From Mycolicibacterium sediminis (GTDB lineage Bacteria; Actinomycetota; Actinomycetes; Mycobacteriales; Mycobacteriaceae), in contig NZ_AP022588.1 in NCBI RefSeq assembly GCF_010731735.1, positions 5,766,001 to 5,830,000 on the forward strand: a stretch of DNA of 64,000 nt. The letters run 5' to 3'. How positions within the stretch are numbered: position 1 is the first letter of the stretch; every line of letters starts with the position of its first letter. The translations under genes were made by a program, and so were the position numbers. Shown in pieces: positions 41,453 through 49,553 of this stretch. The notes under the pieces are model-generated. The model was not told the origin of the DNA, searched no databases, and saw nothing but the letters and a program-made list of their open reading frames with translations.

Positions 41453-42226
41453 TCAGAGGACCTTGGAGAGGAACTCCTGGAGCCGTGGGTGTTTGGGGTT
41501 GTCGAAGAGTTCGGCGGGCGGTGCGTCCTCGACGATCTTGCCGCCGTCCATGAACAGGACGCGCGAGGCGACCTCCCGGGCGAATCCCATCTCGTGGGTG
41601 ACCACGACCATCGTCATGCCGCCGGACGCCAATGCACGCAGGACCTCCAGCACGTCGCCGACCATCTCGGGGTCGAGCGCACTGGTCGCCTCGTCGAACA
41701 GCATGATCGACGGGTTCATGGCGAGCGCCCGCGCGATCGCCACGCGCTGCTTCTGCCCACCGGACAGCGTCGAGGGCCGCACCTGGGCCTTCTCGGCGAG
41801 ACCCACCTGCTCGAGCAGGGCGAGCGCCTTCTTCTCGGCGGCGGCCTTGTCCATCTTCTTGGTCAGCAGCGGCGCGAGGGTGACGTTATCGAGCACCGAC
41901 ATGTGCGGGAACAGGTTGAAGTGCTGGAACACCATCCCGATGTGCTGGCGCACTTTGTCCAGGTCGACCTTGCGGTCGGTGAGGTCGAAGTCGTCGATGA
42001 CCACCTTGCCGCCCGTGATGTCCTCGAGCTTGTTCAGGCAGCGCAGGAACGTCGACTTGCCGGACCCGGACGGCCCGATCACGCATACGACCTCGCCGTG
42101 GCTGATGGTGGTGTCGATGCCGTTGAGCACGTCTAGTTCGCCGAACGACTTCTTCAGGCCCTCGATGCGGATCTTGACCTTGCCCTCGGGTTCCGACGCC
42201 GCGGCTTCGGTTATCAGTTCGCTCAT
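41453..42226 (-). CDS. Polar amino-acid ABC transporter ATPase (GlnQ-like)
   Basis: 257 residues. Walker A GPSGSGKST, Q-loop FQHFNLF, signature LSGGQKQR, Walker B IMLFDEATSAL and switch histidine VVVTHEM. Belongs to the polar amino-acid uptake family (GlnQ/HisP). Its ATG overlaps the stop of the permease gene as ATGA, so it forms a two-gene operon with the fused binding protein-permease. Substrate is probably glutamine, glutamate or a related amino acid. Confidence 0.92.
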   Translation of the reverse strand: MSELITEAAASEPEGKVKIRIEGLKKSFGELDVLNGIDTTISHGEVVCVIGPSGSGKSTFLRCLNKLEDITGGKVVIDDFDLTDRKVDLDKVRQHIGMVFQHFNLFPHMSVLDNVTLAPLLTKKMDKAAAEKKALALLEQVGLAEKAQVRPSTLSGGQKQRVAIARALAMNPSIMLFDEATSALDPEMVGDVLEVLRALASGGMTMVVVTHEMGFAREVASRVLFMDGGKIVEDAPPAELFDNPKHPRLQEFLSKVL

Positions 42227-43704
42227 TTCACCAGCCTCTTCTCCAGTCGGTCCGAGAGTTTGGTCAACGCCATGATGACGATGAAGTAGATGATGCCGAT
42301 GATCAGCCACATGTTGAAGGACTGGTAGTTGCCGGCGATGATGATGCGCCCGGTCTGCGTCAGCTCGGCGATGCCGATCACCGAGAGGATCGAAGTGTCC
42401 TTCAGCGTGATGACGAATTGATTGATGTAGGAGGGGATCATCGTGCGGACGGCCTGGGGCAGGATCACCTTCCGCATCGTCGGCAGGTAGCCGATGCCGA
42501 GGCTGCGGGAGGCCTCCATCTGGCCCTTGTCCACCGATTCGATTCCGCCGCGGACGATCTCGGTCATGTACGCGCCCGCGTTCAGCGACAGGGTGATGAT
42601 GCCTGCCGTCAGCGCCGACATCTGGAAGCCGAGTGCCGAGGGGATGCCGAAGTAGATGAAGAAGGCCTGCACCAGAAGTGGCGTGCCGCGGAAGACGTCG
42701 ACGAACGCCGTGCCGATGGCGCGCAGCCAGATCGACCGCGAGACCCGGAAGAGCCCGAACACGACACCGAGGATCAACGCGAAGAAGATCGAGACGACCG
42801 TCAGGATGACGGTCATCTTCAGGCCTTCCAGCAGGATCGGGAAGGTGCTCTTGATCAAGCCGAAGAAGGAGTTGTCGTCGGTCGACGCCCCCTCGCCGAG
42901 GTAGCCGTCGACGATCTCGTCGTAGCGGCCAGACTTCTTGAGGTTGTCGAGGCCGGCGTTGAACTTCTGCAGCAGTTCGGGGTTCTGGCCCTTGTTGACC
43001 GCGAACCCGTAGCCGGTCGGGTCCTCCTTGGGGGTAACGGTCTTGAACCCGTTGCCCTGGGCGATGCCGTACAGCAGCACCGGGAAGTCCTCGAAGACGG
43101 CGGCGGAGTTGCCGGTCTTCACCTCGTCGAACATGGTCGAGGAGTCGGCGAACGACACGACCTCGAACCCGTACTTCGCCTTGATCGAGTTGGCGAAGTC
43201 GGAGCCCTGCGTTCCGTTCTTCACCGAGACGCGCTTGCCGCGCAGGTCCTCGTAGGACTTGATGGTGTCGTCGTCCTTGAGCACGCCCATCTGGATGCCC
43301 GACTCGAAGTACGGCTCCGAGAAGTCGAAGACCTTCTTGCGGTCCTCGGTGATCCCCATGCCGGCGATCACACCGTCGACCTGGTTGGCCTGCACGGCTT
43401 GCAGCGCGGCGTCGAAGCCGAGCGGTTTGATGTCGACGGTGAACTTCTGGTCCTCGGCGATGGCCCGGATGAGGTCCATGTCGATGCCGACGAAATTGCC
43501 CTGCTTGTCCTGGAATTCGAACGGCGCGAAGGTGGTGTCCGTGGCGATGGTGTAGTTCTCGCCCTCGGCGGCCGCGCGTGGCGCGGTCAGCGTGGCGGCG
43601 CCGAACATCGTCATCACGAGTGCGGCGAGCGCCAAGGCGATCCCGCGAGACGGCGCTCGGCCGGCCCCCACCGAAGTCACGTGCCGTGCCCAACCGCTCC
43701 GCAT
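42223..43704 (-). CDS. Fused substrate-binding protein and permease of a polar amino-acid ABC transporter
   Basis: 493 residues: signal peptide or anchor (about 20-45), a family 3 solute-binding domain (about 50-275, YTIATDTTFAPFEF through ILL), then an HisM/GlnP-type permease domain (about 290-493) with the EAA loop QMEASRSLGIGYLPTMRKVILPQ split over two helices. The two are fused, so the binding domain is tethered to the channel. The ATG at 43704 has GGAGG seven bases upstream. Together with the ATPase gene it makes a complete importer. Confidence 0.9.
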   Translation of the reverse strand: MRSGWARHVTSVGAGRAPSRGIALALAALVMTMFGAATLTAPRAAAEGENYTIATDTTFAPFEFQDKQGNFVGIDMDLIRAIAEDQKFTVDIKPLGFDAALQAVQANQVDGVIAGMGITEDRKKVFDFSEPYFESGIQMGVLKDDDTIKSYEDLRGKRVSVKNGTQGSDFANSIKAKYGFEVVSFADSSTMFDEVKTGNSAAVFEDFPVLLYGIAQGNGFKTVTPKEDPTGYGFAVNKGQNPELLQKFNAGLDNLKKSGRYDEIVDGYLGEGASTDDNSFFGLIKSTFPILLEGLKMTVILTVVSIFFALILGVVFGLFRVSRSIWLRAIGTAFVDVFRGTPLLVQAFFIYFGIPSALGFQMSALTAGIITLSLNAGAYMTEIVRGGIESVDKGQMEASRSLGIGYLPTMRKVILPQAVRTMIPSYINQFVITLKDTSILSVIGIAELTQTGRIIIAGNYQSFNMWLIIGIIYFIVIMALTKLSDRLEKRLVK

Positions 43705-43891
43705 GCCGAACCTCCATCCTGGCCCGGGTGCGGGCCGGTCACACGCTAGCCCCGACCGGCCCCCTCCGTGCCCGTTTCGGACCCTGCCGCTGATCTCCAC
43801 GCAATCTCCACGAAAGCGTCATGCGGCACGACGGCGTCCCGCGACAACATCGGCTGGAACACGTCGATCCCCTCCCCGAAGGAGTCCCCGA

Positions 43892-44182
43892 ATGAACACC
43901 ATCACCCGCGCGACACTCGCGTCGGCGGCCGCTCTCGCCGCCCTGGTCGTCACGACGTCACCCGCCTCGGCGACGTCGTCGGCCGAACTGACCATCGCCC
44001 AGTTGGAGGCGCAGGGCTTCGACGTCAAGGTCAGCCGCCTGGGCAGCGCACCACTCGACGAGTGCGGCGTCACCGACGTCCGGAATGCGCGTGAGCAGAA
44101 GCGACTGCAGCGGATCGGCGACGACGTCGTCGAGGTCGTGGTGCGACGGACCATTGCGGTGACGCTGGACTGCTCGCGCTGA
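43892..44182 (+). CDS. Small secreted protein, paralogue 3
   Basis: 96 residues with signal peptide to about ASA-TSS and the same mature pattern as the genes at 25725 and 26089: LTIAQLEAQGFDVKVSRLGSAPLDECGVTDVRN, here split by position, ending in VTLDCSR. The two cysteines are kept. GAAGGAG precedes the ATG. The middle segment is charged (EQKRLQR) rather than proline/glycine-rich as in the other two. It is followed by hairpin C2, as paralogue 2 is by C1. Confidence 0.8.
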   Translation: MNTITRATLASAAALAALVVTTSPASATSSAELTIAQLEAQGFDVKVSRLGSAPLDECGVTDVRNAREQKRLQRIGDDVVEVVVRRTIAVTLDCSR

Positions 44183-44210
44183 CCTCGTGGGTGCGCGTGC
44201 GGTGCGCGAG

Positions 44211-44258
44211 ACTACGGAAGGTGACGGATTTCTGGCCGGATCCGTCACCTTCCGTAGT
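44211..44258. repeat. Hairpin family C, copy 2
   Basis: Perfect 19-bp inverted repeat ACTACGGAAGGTGACGGAT with a 10-base loop, 28 bases after secreted paralogue 3. Shares the left arm start and TGACGGATTTC with copy 1 at 26422. Confidence 0.85.
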
Positions 44259-44334
44259 GTCGGCGACGCCCGCGGGGGAATCAGGTTGGACTCCGAGGTG
44301 TCGTAATACCTCGGACCCGACCGGAAGGCAGCAG

Positions 44335-45207
44335 ATGCGCGTTGGAGTGGTGTTCCCCCAAACCGAACTAGGCGGCGACCCCGGTGCGGTGCGCGCCTAC
44401 GGCGAACGGGTCGAGGAACTCGGATACGCACACGTCCTGGTGTATGACCACGTGGTGGGCGCCGATCGGGATGTCCACGCGCCGTGGAACTGGCCCTACG
44501 ACGTGCACACCACGTTCCACGAGCCGTTCGTCATGTTCGGCTTCCTGGCAGCCGCCACCCGCTCACTCGAACTCGTCACCGGCGTCGTCATCCTCCCCCA
44601 ACGCCAGACCACCCTGGTCGCCAAGCAGGCCGCGGAGGTGGACCTCCTCAGCGGCGGGCGTCTGCGGTTGGGCATCGGGGTCGGCTGGAACGCCGTCGAA
44701 TACGAGGCGCTCAACGAGGACTTCTCCACGCGCGGGGCACGTTCGGTGGAGCAGATCGAACTGCTGCGCGCGCTGTGGACCGAGCAGACCGTCACCTTCG
44801 ACGGCACGTTCCACACCGTCACCGGCGCAGGGTTGTCGCCGCTGCCCGTGCAGCGCCCGATCCCCATCTGGATCGGCTCGGCGTCCGCACCCGGATACCG
44901 CCGCGCCGGACGGATCGCCGACGGTTGGTTCCCGATGCACGCTCCGGGTGGCGAACTCGACGAGGCGCGCGCGATCGTCGACCAGGCGGCGATCGACGCG
45001 GGTCGCGATCCCGCGTCGATCGGCATGGAGGGGCGCATCACCTGGGCGGGCGACGACGACGCCGTCGTCACCGACGTCGCTGCGTGGGCCGCAACCGGCG
45101 CCTCGCACCTGTCGATCAACACCATGGGCGCCGGCCTGGCCACCGTGGACGACCACCTCGAGGTGCTGAGCCGCATCGCCGAGGCCATCCCGACGGAGCA
45201 CCGATGA
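44335..45207 (+). CDS. LLM-class F420-dependent oxidoreductase
   Basis: 290-residue TIM-barrel protein of the luciferase-like family, of the actinobacterial F420-dependent type (RVGVVFPQTELGGDPGAV at the start, ELVTGVVILPQR, LRLGIGVGWNAVEYEAL). These enzymes move hydride between F420 and varied substrates; the substrate is unknown. GGAAGG lies ten bases before the ATG. Its stop overlaps the next start as ATGA. Confidence 0.86.
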   Translation: MRVGVVFPQTELGGDPGAVRAYGERVEELGYAHVLVYDHVVGADRDVHAPWNWPYDVHTTFHEPFVMFGFLAAATRSLELVTGVVILPQRQTTLVAKQAAEVDLLSGGRLRLGIGVGWNAVEYEALNEDFSTRGARSVEQIELLRALWTEQTVTFDGTFHTVTGAGLSPLPVQRPIPIWIGSASAPGYRRAGRIADGWFPMHAPGGELDEARAIVDQAAIDAGRDPASIGMEGRITWAGDDDAVVTDVAAWAATGASHLSINTMGAGLATVDDHLEVLSRIAEAIPTEHR

Positions 45208-45965
45208 CCACCCGCTTTCCCCGATTCGCCGCGGAACGCGGTCGCGTAGAACCGTCCCCCCGCCGCGTGCGCGCCTTCCTCGGCGAGCACCTCGTCGTCG
45301 ACACGACCGCCGCGCGCTACGTCTGGGAGGTGCCGTACTACCCGCAGTACTACGTGCCCATCGCCGACGTGCGCACCGAGTTCCTCCGCGATGAGAACCA
45401 CCCGCAGAGAGTGCAATTCGGGCCGTCGAAGACGTTCTCGCTGATCGCAGGCGACCAGGTGCACGAGCGAGCCGTGCGGGTGTTCGACGACGGCGACGGT
45501 CCGGTCGCGGGCCTCGCGCGGCTCGACCTCGACGAGCTGACGTGGTTCGAGGAGGACGAGCCCATCTACGGCCATCCTCGCAATCCCTATGCCCGGGTGG
45601 ACGCGTTGCGGTCCCACCGGCACGTCACCGTCTCGCTAAACGGCATCGTCCTGGCCGACACCACCACGCCGGTGCTGCTCTTCGAAACCGGGCTGCCCAC
45701 ACGGTATTACGTCGACAGGACCGACGTCCGCCTCGAGCACCTCGAACCGTCCCAGACCCAGACGCTGTGCCCCTACAAGGGCGTCACCACCGAGTACTGG
45801 TCGGTGCGCACCGGGGACGAGGTGCACGCCGACCTCGCGTGGTCCTACCACTATCCGCTGCCCGCGGTCGCCCCGATTGCAGGCCTGATCGCCTTCTACG
45901 ACGAGAAGGTCGACGTCACGGTGGACGGCGTCGAGCAACCTCGCCCGCAGACCCACTTCGGCTAG
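45204..45965 (+). CDS. Double DUF427-domain protein
   Basis: 253 residues with two DUF427 modules (about 20-115 and 135-235), each with the WEVPYYPQYYVP / ETGLPTRYYVDRTDV type strand and a late tyrosine-rich stretch. Function is unknown; the fold is a small beta-barrel often encoded near redox enzymes. It is translationally coupled with the LLM oxidoreductase gene. Confidence 0.85.
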   Translation: MTTRFPRFAAERGRVEPSPRRVRAFLGEHLVVDTTAARYVWEVPYYPQYYVPIADVRTEFLRDENHPQRVQFGPSKTFSLIAGDQVHERAVRVFDDGDGPVAGLARLDLDELTWFEEDEPIYGHPRNPYARVDALRSHRHVTVSLNGIVLADTTTPVLLFETGLPTRYYVDRTDVRLEHLEPSQTQTLCPYKGVTTEYWSVRTGDEVHADLAWSYHYPLPAVAPIAGLIAFYDEKVDVTVDGVEQPRPQTHFG

Positions 45966-46064
45966 CCCCGGCTGCGTCGAACGCGACGGCCATCCGGACG
46001 GAATCCCGGCAGCGCAGTATCGTCCGAGCCGGACTAACTGCCGACCTCCGAGGAGCACCCGTCG

Positions 46065-47399
46065 ATGGCCCCTGCGACCGAGCCCCTGACGATCATGTTC
46101 TGGCCGGAATCGGCGTACGGGCCGACGAACCAGTGCATCGGGTTGGCCGCCATCCTGCGGGACCGCGGCCACACCATCGTGTTCGCCGCCGAGAGTTCGT
46201 GGTCCGGCAAACTCGAGCCGTTCGGGTTCGTCGAGGAACTCGTCGACCTCGCCGAGCCGGCCGCCGATGCGAGCCCCAACGACGCGGGCAAGTTCTGGAC
46301 CGACTTCATCGCGGAGACCTCACCTGAATTCCGAAAGCCCACGATCGAGCAGCTCGAGACGTTCGTTCAGCCCACGTATCAGGCGCTCGTCGACGGCGCC
46401 AGGTACTGCGAGCCCCGGCTACGCGAGATCATCGCCGAGCACCGCCCCGACGTCATCGTCGAGGACAACGTCGTGGTCTTCCCCGCCCTGACCACCTCGG
46501 GTGCGCCCTTCGTCCGGATCGTCTCCTGCAGCCCGCTGGAGGTCCCCGGACCCGGGGTGCCGCCGCCGTTCTCCGGGTTGCCCGCCGCCGACCCGCGCGA
46601 CTGGGACGCCTACCGCGCCGAGTTCGACCGCACCCACCGCGCCCTGTGGGCGGAGTTCGACGCCTGGGTGCGCGAGCAGGGCGGCCACCCGCTGCCCGAT
46701 CTCGAGTTCATGCCTCGCGGCGGTGCGGGCAATCCGGCGGCGAACCTGTACGTCTACCCGGCGGAGGCCGACTACCTCGACGCCCGCCCGCTCGACGACA
46801 GCTGGACCCGGATGGACTCGAGCGTCCGCGAGACCGACGACGAGTACGTGCTGCCCGCCGACGTGGCGGACCGCCCCGGCGACAGCGCGCTGGTCTATTT
46901 GTCGCTGGGCTCGCTCGGCGGGGCCGACGTCGACCTGATGCAGCGTCTGGTCGACGTGCTGGGCACCACCCGGCATCGCTTCATCGTCAGCAAGGGTCCG
47001 CAAGCCGACCGGATCACGTTGCCGGGCAACATGGTCGGCGCGCAAATGCTGCCGCAGACCAAGGTCATCCCGTGGGTCGACGTGGTCATCTCGCACGGCG
47101 GGAACAACACCGTGACCGAGACGCTGCACTTCGGGAAGCCCCTCGTCGTGCTGCCCCTCTTCTGGGACCAGTACGAGAACGCCCAGCGCATCGACGAACT
47201 CGGCCTCGGTGTGCGGCTGGACACCTACGGCTTCGCCGACGACGAACTGACCGGCGCGGTCGACCGACTGTTCGCCGACACCGAACTGCGCGCACGCCTC
47301 TCCGACGTCGGCGCGAAGATCCGCAGCCGGGACGGGCTCCGGGTCGGTGCCGACGTGATCGAACGGGTCGGTGTGCGCCACCGCTCCTCCGGTGCCTGA
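46065..47399 (+). CDS. GT1 (UGT-like) glycosyltransferase
   Basis: 444 residues, GT-B fold. N-terminal acceptor domain (IMFWPESAYGPTNQCIGLAAIL), C-terminal donor domain with VYLSLGSLGG and the long UGT-like signature VVISHGGNNTVTETLHFGKP / VVLPLFWDQYENAQRI. Such enzymes glycosylate lipids or secondary metabolites. GAGGAG lies before the ATG. Its 3' end overlaps the kinase-like gene, making a three-gene unit with the kinase and a SIS protein. Confidence 0.87.
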   Translation: MAPATEPLTIMFWPESAYGPTNQCIGLAAILRDRGHTIVFAAESSWSGKLEPFGFVEELVDLAEPAADASPNDAGKFWTDFIAETSPEFRKPTIEQLETFVQPTYQALVDGARYCEPRLREIIAEHRPDVIVEDNVVVFPALTTSGAPFVRIVSCSPLEVPGPGVPPPFSGLPAADPRDWDAYRAEFDRTHRALWAEFDAWVREQGGHPLPDLEFMPRGGAGNPAANLYVYPAEADYLDARPLDDSWTRMDSSVRETDDEYVLPADVADRPGDSALVYLSLGSLGGADVDLMQRLVDVLGTTRHRFIVSKGPQADRITLPGNMVGAQMLPQTKVIPWVDVVISHGGNNTVTETLHFGKPLVVLPLFWDQYENAQRIDELGLGVRLDTYGFADDELTGAVDRLFADTELRARLSDVGAKIRSRDGLRVGADVIERVGVRHRSSGA

Positions 47400-48579
47400 G
47401 CCGGTCGACTCGCTCGACCTCGGGGACGGGCGGCGCCTGGCGGTGACGTCCGACGGCGGACGCCTCGCAGCCCTGCCGATGGTGCGGTCCGCCGACGGGA
47501 CGTGGCGGCGTGCCCGGCCCGGTGACGGCGCCGCCGAGGCGCTGCTCGGCGTCCTCGCCGCGGGAACCGGGGTCACATCGGTCGGCGACTTCACCGTTCG
47601 GTCGTGGGCGAATCGAGACGCGTCCGGCGAGCGCGGCGTAGGCGTCGACCAGACCAACGAGTCGGTGATCGTCGGCGACGCCGCGGTCGTGAAGTGGGCG
47701 ACGCACCTGCAGGAGGGACCACACCCGGCGATCACCCGTCTGACCACCCTGCGCGACGCCGGGTTCGCCGGCATCCCCGCACCGTGGGGCCTCGTCACCT
47801 GGCACGCGCCCGACGCCGCCGAGACGGTGGTGGCGAGCGTGGACCGCTACCTTCCGGGCGCCGTCGACGGGTGGACCTGGGCGGTGGAGCTGATCACCGA
47901 AGCCGCCCTCGCCGGCGACCCCGCCGCCGTCGCACCCACGGCCATCGCGGTCGGCACCTTGATCGCCGATCTGCATGCCGCGCTCGCGATCACGGCCACC
48001 ACCGCGTCCGCAGCCGACGCCGCGCGTTGGCGAGACGATGCGATGCAGGTGCTGGACGCCGCGTGCATCGAGCACGACGTGGCGCGCGCCAACCGCGGCG
48101 ACATCGGGGCGGTCCTGGACGACCTGGGCGGCCTCGACGGCACCCCGATCATCGAGGCCCACGGCGACCTGCACGTGGGTCAGGTCCTGCGTGGCGCCGA
48201 CGGCAGCTTCGCCGTCACCGACTTCGACGGCAACCCGGTCCTGCCCGCGTCGCAGCGCGCACTGCCCGTGCCCGCGGTGCTCGACGTCGCCGGGATGGCC
48301 CAGTCGTTCACCCACGCCGCGATCGTCGCCGACAGGTACACCGCGCTCGACCCGGCCGCACTGGCCGACGCCGAGGCCGCCGCCCGGGACGGGTTCGTGG
48401 ATGCGTACCGGTCGCGCCTGGGCGCGCTCGGTCAGGACCGGCTCTACGATCCGCGCACCCTCCGAGCGTTCCGCTTGCAACAGGTCCTGCGTGAGATCGT
48501 CTATGCCGCTCGACATCTACCGCGCTGGATGTACGTGCCCGACGCCGCCCTCCCCCGACTGATGGGACGACACCCGTGA
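47371..48579 (+). CDS. Maltokinase-like sugar kinase, possible glucosamine kinase
   Basis: 402 residues: N-terminal cap domain as in maltokinases (about 1-95) and an aminoglycoside-phosphotransferase-like kinase domain with HGDLHVGQVL and DFDGNP. This pattern fits the actinobacterial glucosamine kinase family described from Streptacidiphilus, and the SIS gene next door supports an amino-sugar substrate. The start is unclear: GTG at 47371 or GTG at 47392, the latter with only an eight-base overlap with the previous gene. The stop overlaps the next GTG. Maltose is the alternative substrate. Confidence 0.72.
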   Translation: MCATAPPVPEPVDSLDLGDGRRLAVTSDGGRLAALPMVRSADGTWRRARPGDGAAEALLGVLAAGTGVTSVGDFTVRSWANRDASGERGVGVDQTNESVIVGDAAVVKWATHLQEGPHPAITRLTTLRDAGFAGIPAPWGLVTWHAPDAAETVVASVDRYLPGAVDGWTWAVELITEAALAGDPAAVAPTAIAVGTLIADLHAALAITATTASAADAARWRDDAMQVLDAACIEHDVARANRGDIGAVLDDLGGLDGTPIIEAHGDLHVGQVLRGADGSFAVTDFDGNPVLPASQRALPVPAVLDVAGMAQSFTHAAIVADRYTALDPAALADAEAAARDGFVDAYRSRLGALGQDRLYDPRTLRAFRLQQVLREIVYAARHLPRWMYVPDAALPRLMGRHP

Positions 48580-49541
48580 AGCCCGAAGGATTCGCCGCCG
48601 ATCTCGCCCGTAAGCCGGAGGTGTTGCGACGCCTGTCCGCCACCCTCGCCACCGAGAATCCATGGGCTCCCGTCGTCCCACCCGACGCCGAGCGCGTGGT
48701 CCTGCTCGGCATGGGCTCGTCGGCCTACGCGGGCGGCGTCGCGGCGGCGCGGATGCGCGCTCGGGGGCTCGTCGCGACGTCGGATCTCGCGTCGTCTCAG
48801 TCACTTCCGAGCTGGGGTCCGGCAACGCTGGTCGTGGCCACCTCGGCCAGCGGCGGGTCGGCCGAGACGCTCGACGCACTCGACCGGCTCCCCACCGGCA
48901 CGCGCACGGTGGCGCTGACCAACACCGCGGACTCCCCGATCGCCTCGCGCTGCGACGCGGTGGTGTCGCTCGAGGCCGAGCCCGAGGTGGGCGGCGTCGC
49001 GTGCCGCAGCTACCAGCACACGCTGGCACTGCTGATGGCGCTGGAGTGTCACCTCGCCGGCGTCGACCTGGCGTCGCTGGTCTCGACCGTCGACGCTGCG
49101 GCCGACGCCTCGGCGCACCTGCTCGATACCCGGTCCGAGTGGCTCGAGGAGGTGTCCGACCTCCTGCTCGGTCCGGCCGGCACGCACCTCGCGGCTCCGG
49201 CCCACCGGTTCTGTTCGGCGCAGCAGGGGGCACTCATGCTGCGCGAGGGACCACGCAGGCCCGCCGTCGGTTGCGAGACCGGCGACTGGAGTCACGTCGA
49301 CGTCTACCTGACGAAGACCACCGACTACCGGCTGCTGGTGTTCGCGGGATCGCCGTGGGAGGCGCAACTCGCCGAGTGGACCTCGATGCGCGGCAGCACC
49401 GTCGTCGGGGTCGGCGGGGACGTCCCCGGTGCGGGGTACGTCGTGCGCCATCCCGGCGACGCCGACGACGACGTCCGACTGCTCACCGAGGTACTGGTGC
49501 CGGAACTCGTTGCGGCACGGGCGTGGCGGGAGGAGGGCTGA
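48576..49541 (+). CDS. SIS-domain sugar isomerase-like protein
   Basis: 321 residues with two SIS domains as in the isomerase half of GlmS: LLGMGSSAYAGG and VVATSASGGSAETLDAL in the first, a catalytic-like Glu in LLMALECHL, and RFCSAQQGALMLREGPRRPA in the second. No glutaminase domain is present, so it may act as a glucosamine-6-phosphate deaminase/isomerase. The GTG start overlaps the kinase stop as GTGA. It converges with the phosphodiesterase gene. Confidence 0.82.
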   Translation: MKPEGFAADLARKPEVLRRLSATLATENPWAPVVPPDAERVVLLGMGSSAYAGGVAAARMRARGLVATSDLASSQSLPSWGPATLVVATSASGGSAETLDALDRLPTGTRTVALTNTADSPIASRCDAVVSLEAEPEVGGVACRSYQHTLALLMALECHLAGVDLASLVSTVDAAADASAHLLDTRSEWLEEVSDLLLGPAGTHLAAPAHRFCSAQQGALMLREGPRRPAVGCETGDWSHVDVYLTKTTDYRLLVFAGSPWEAQLAEWTSMRGSTVVGVGGDVPGAGYVVRHPGDADDDVRLLTEVLVPELVAARAWREEG

Positions 49542-49553
49542 CCGCCACCCCCG

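Noticed and set aside
42227..43717. Long frame upstream of the ATPase gene
   Set aside because: It is out of frame with the fused binding protein-permease, which has clear domains and a ribosome-binding site.
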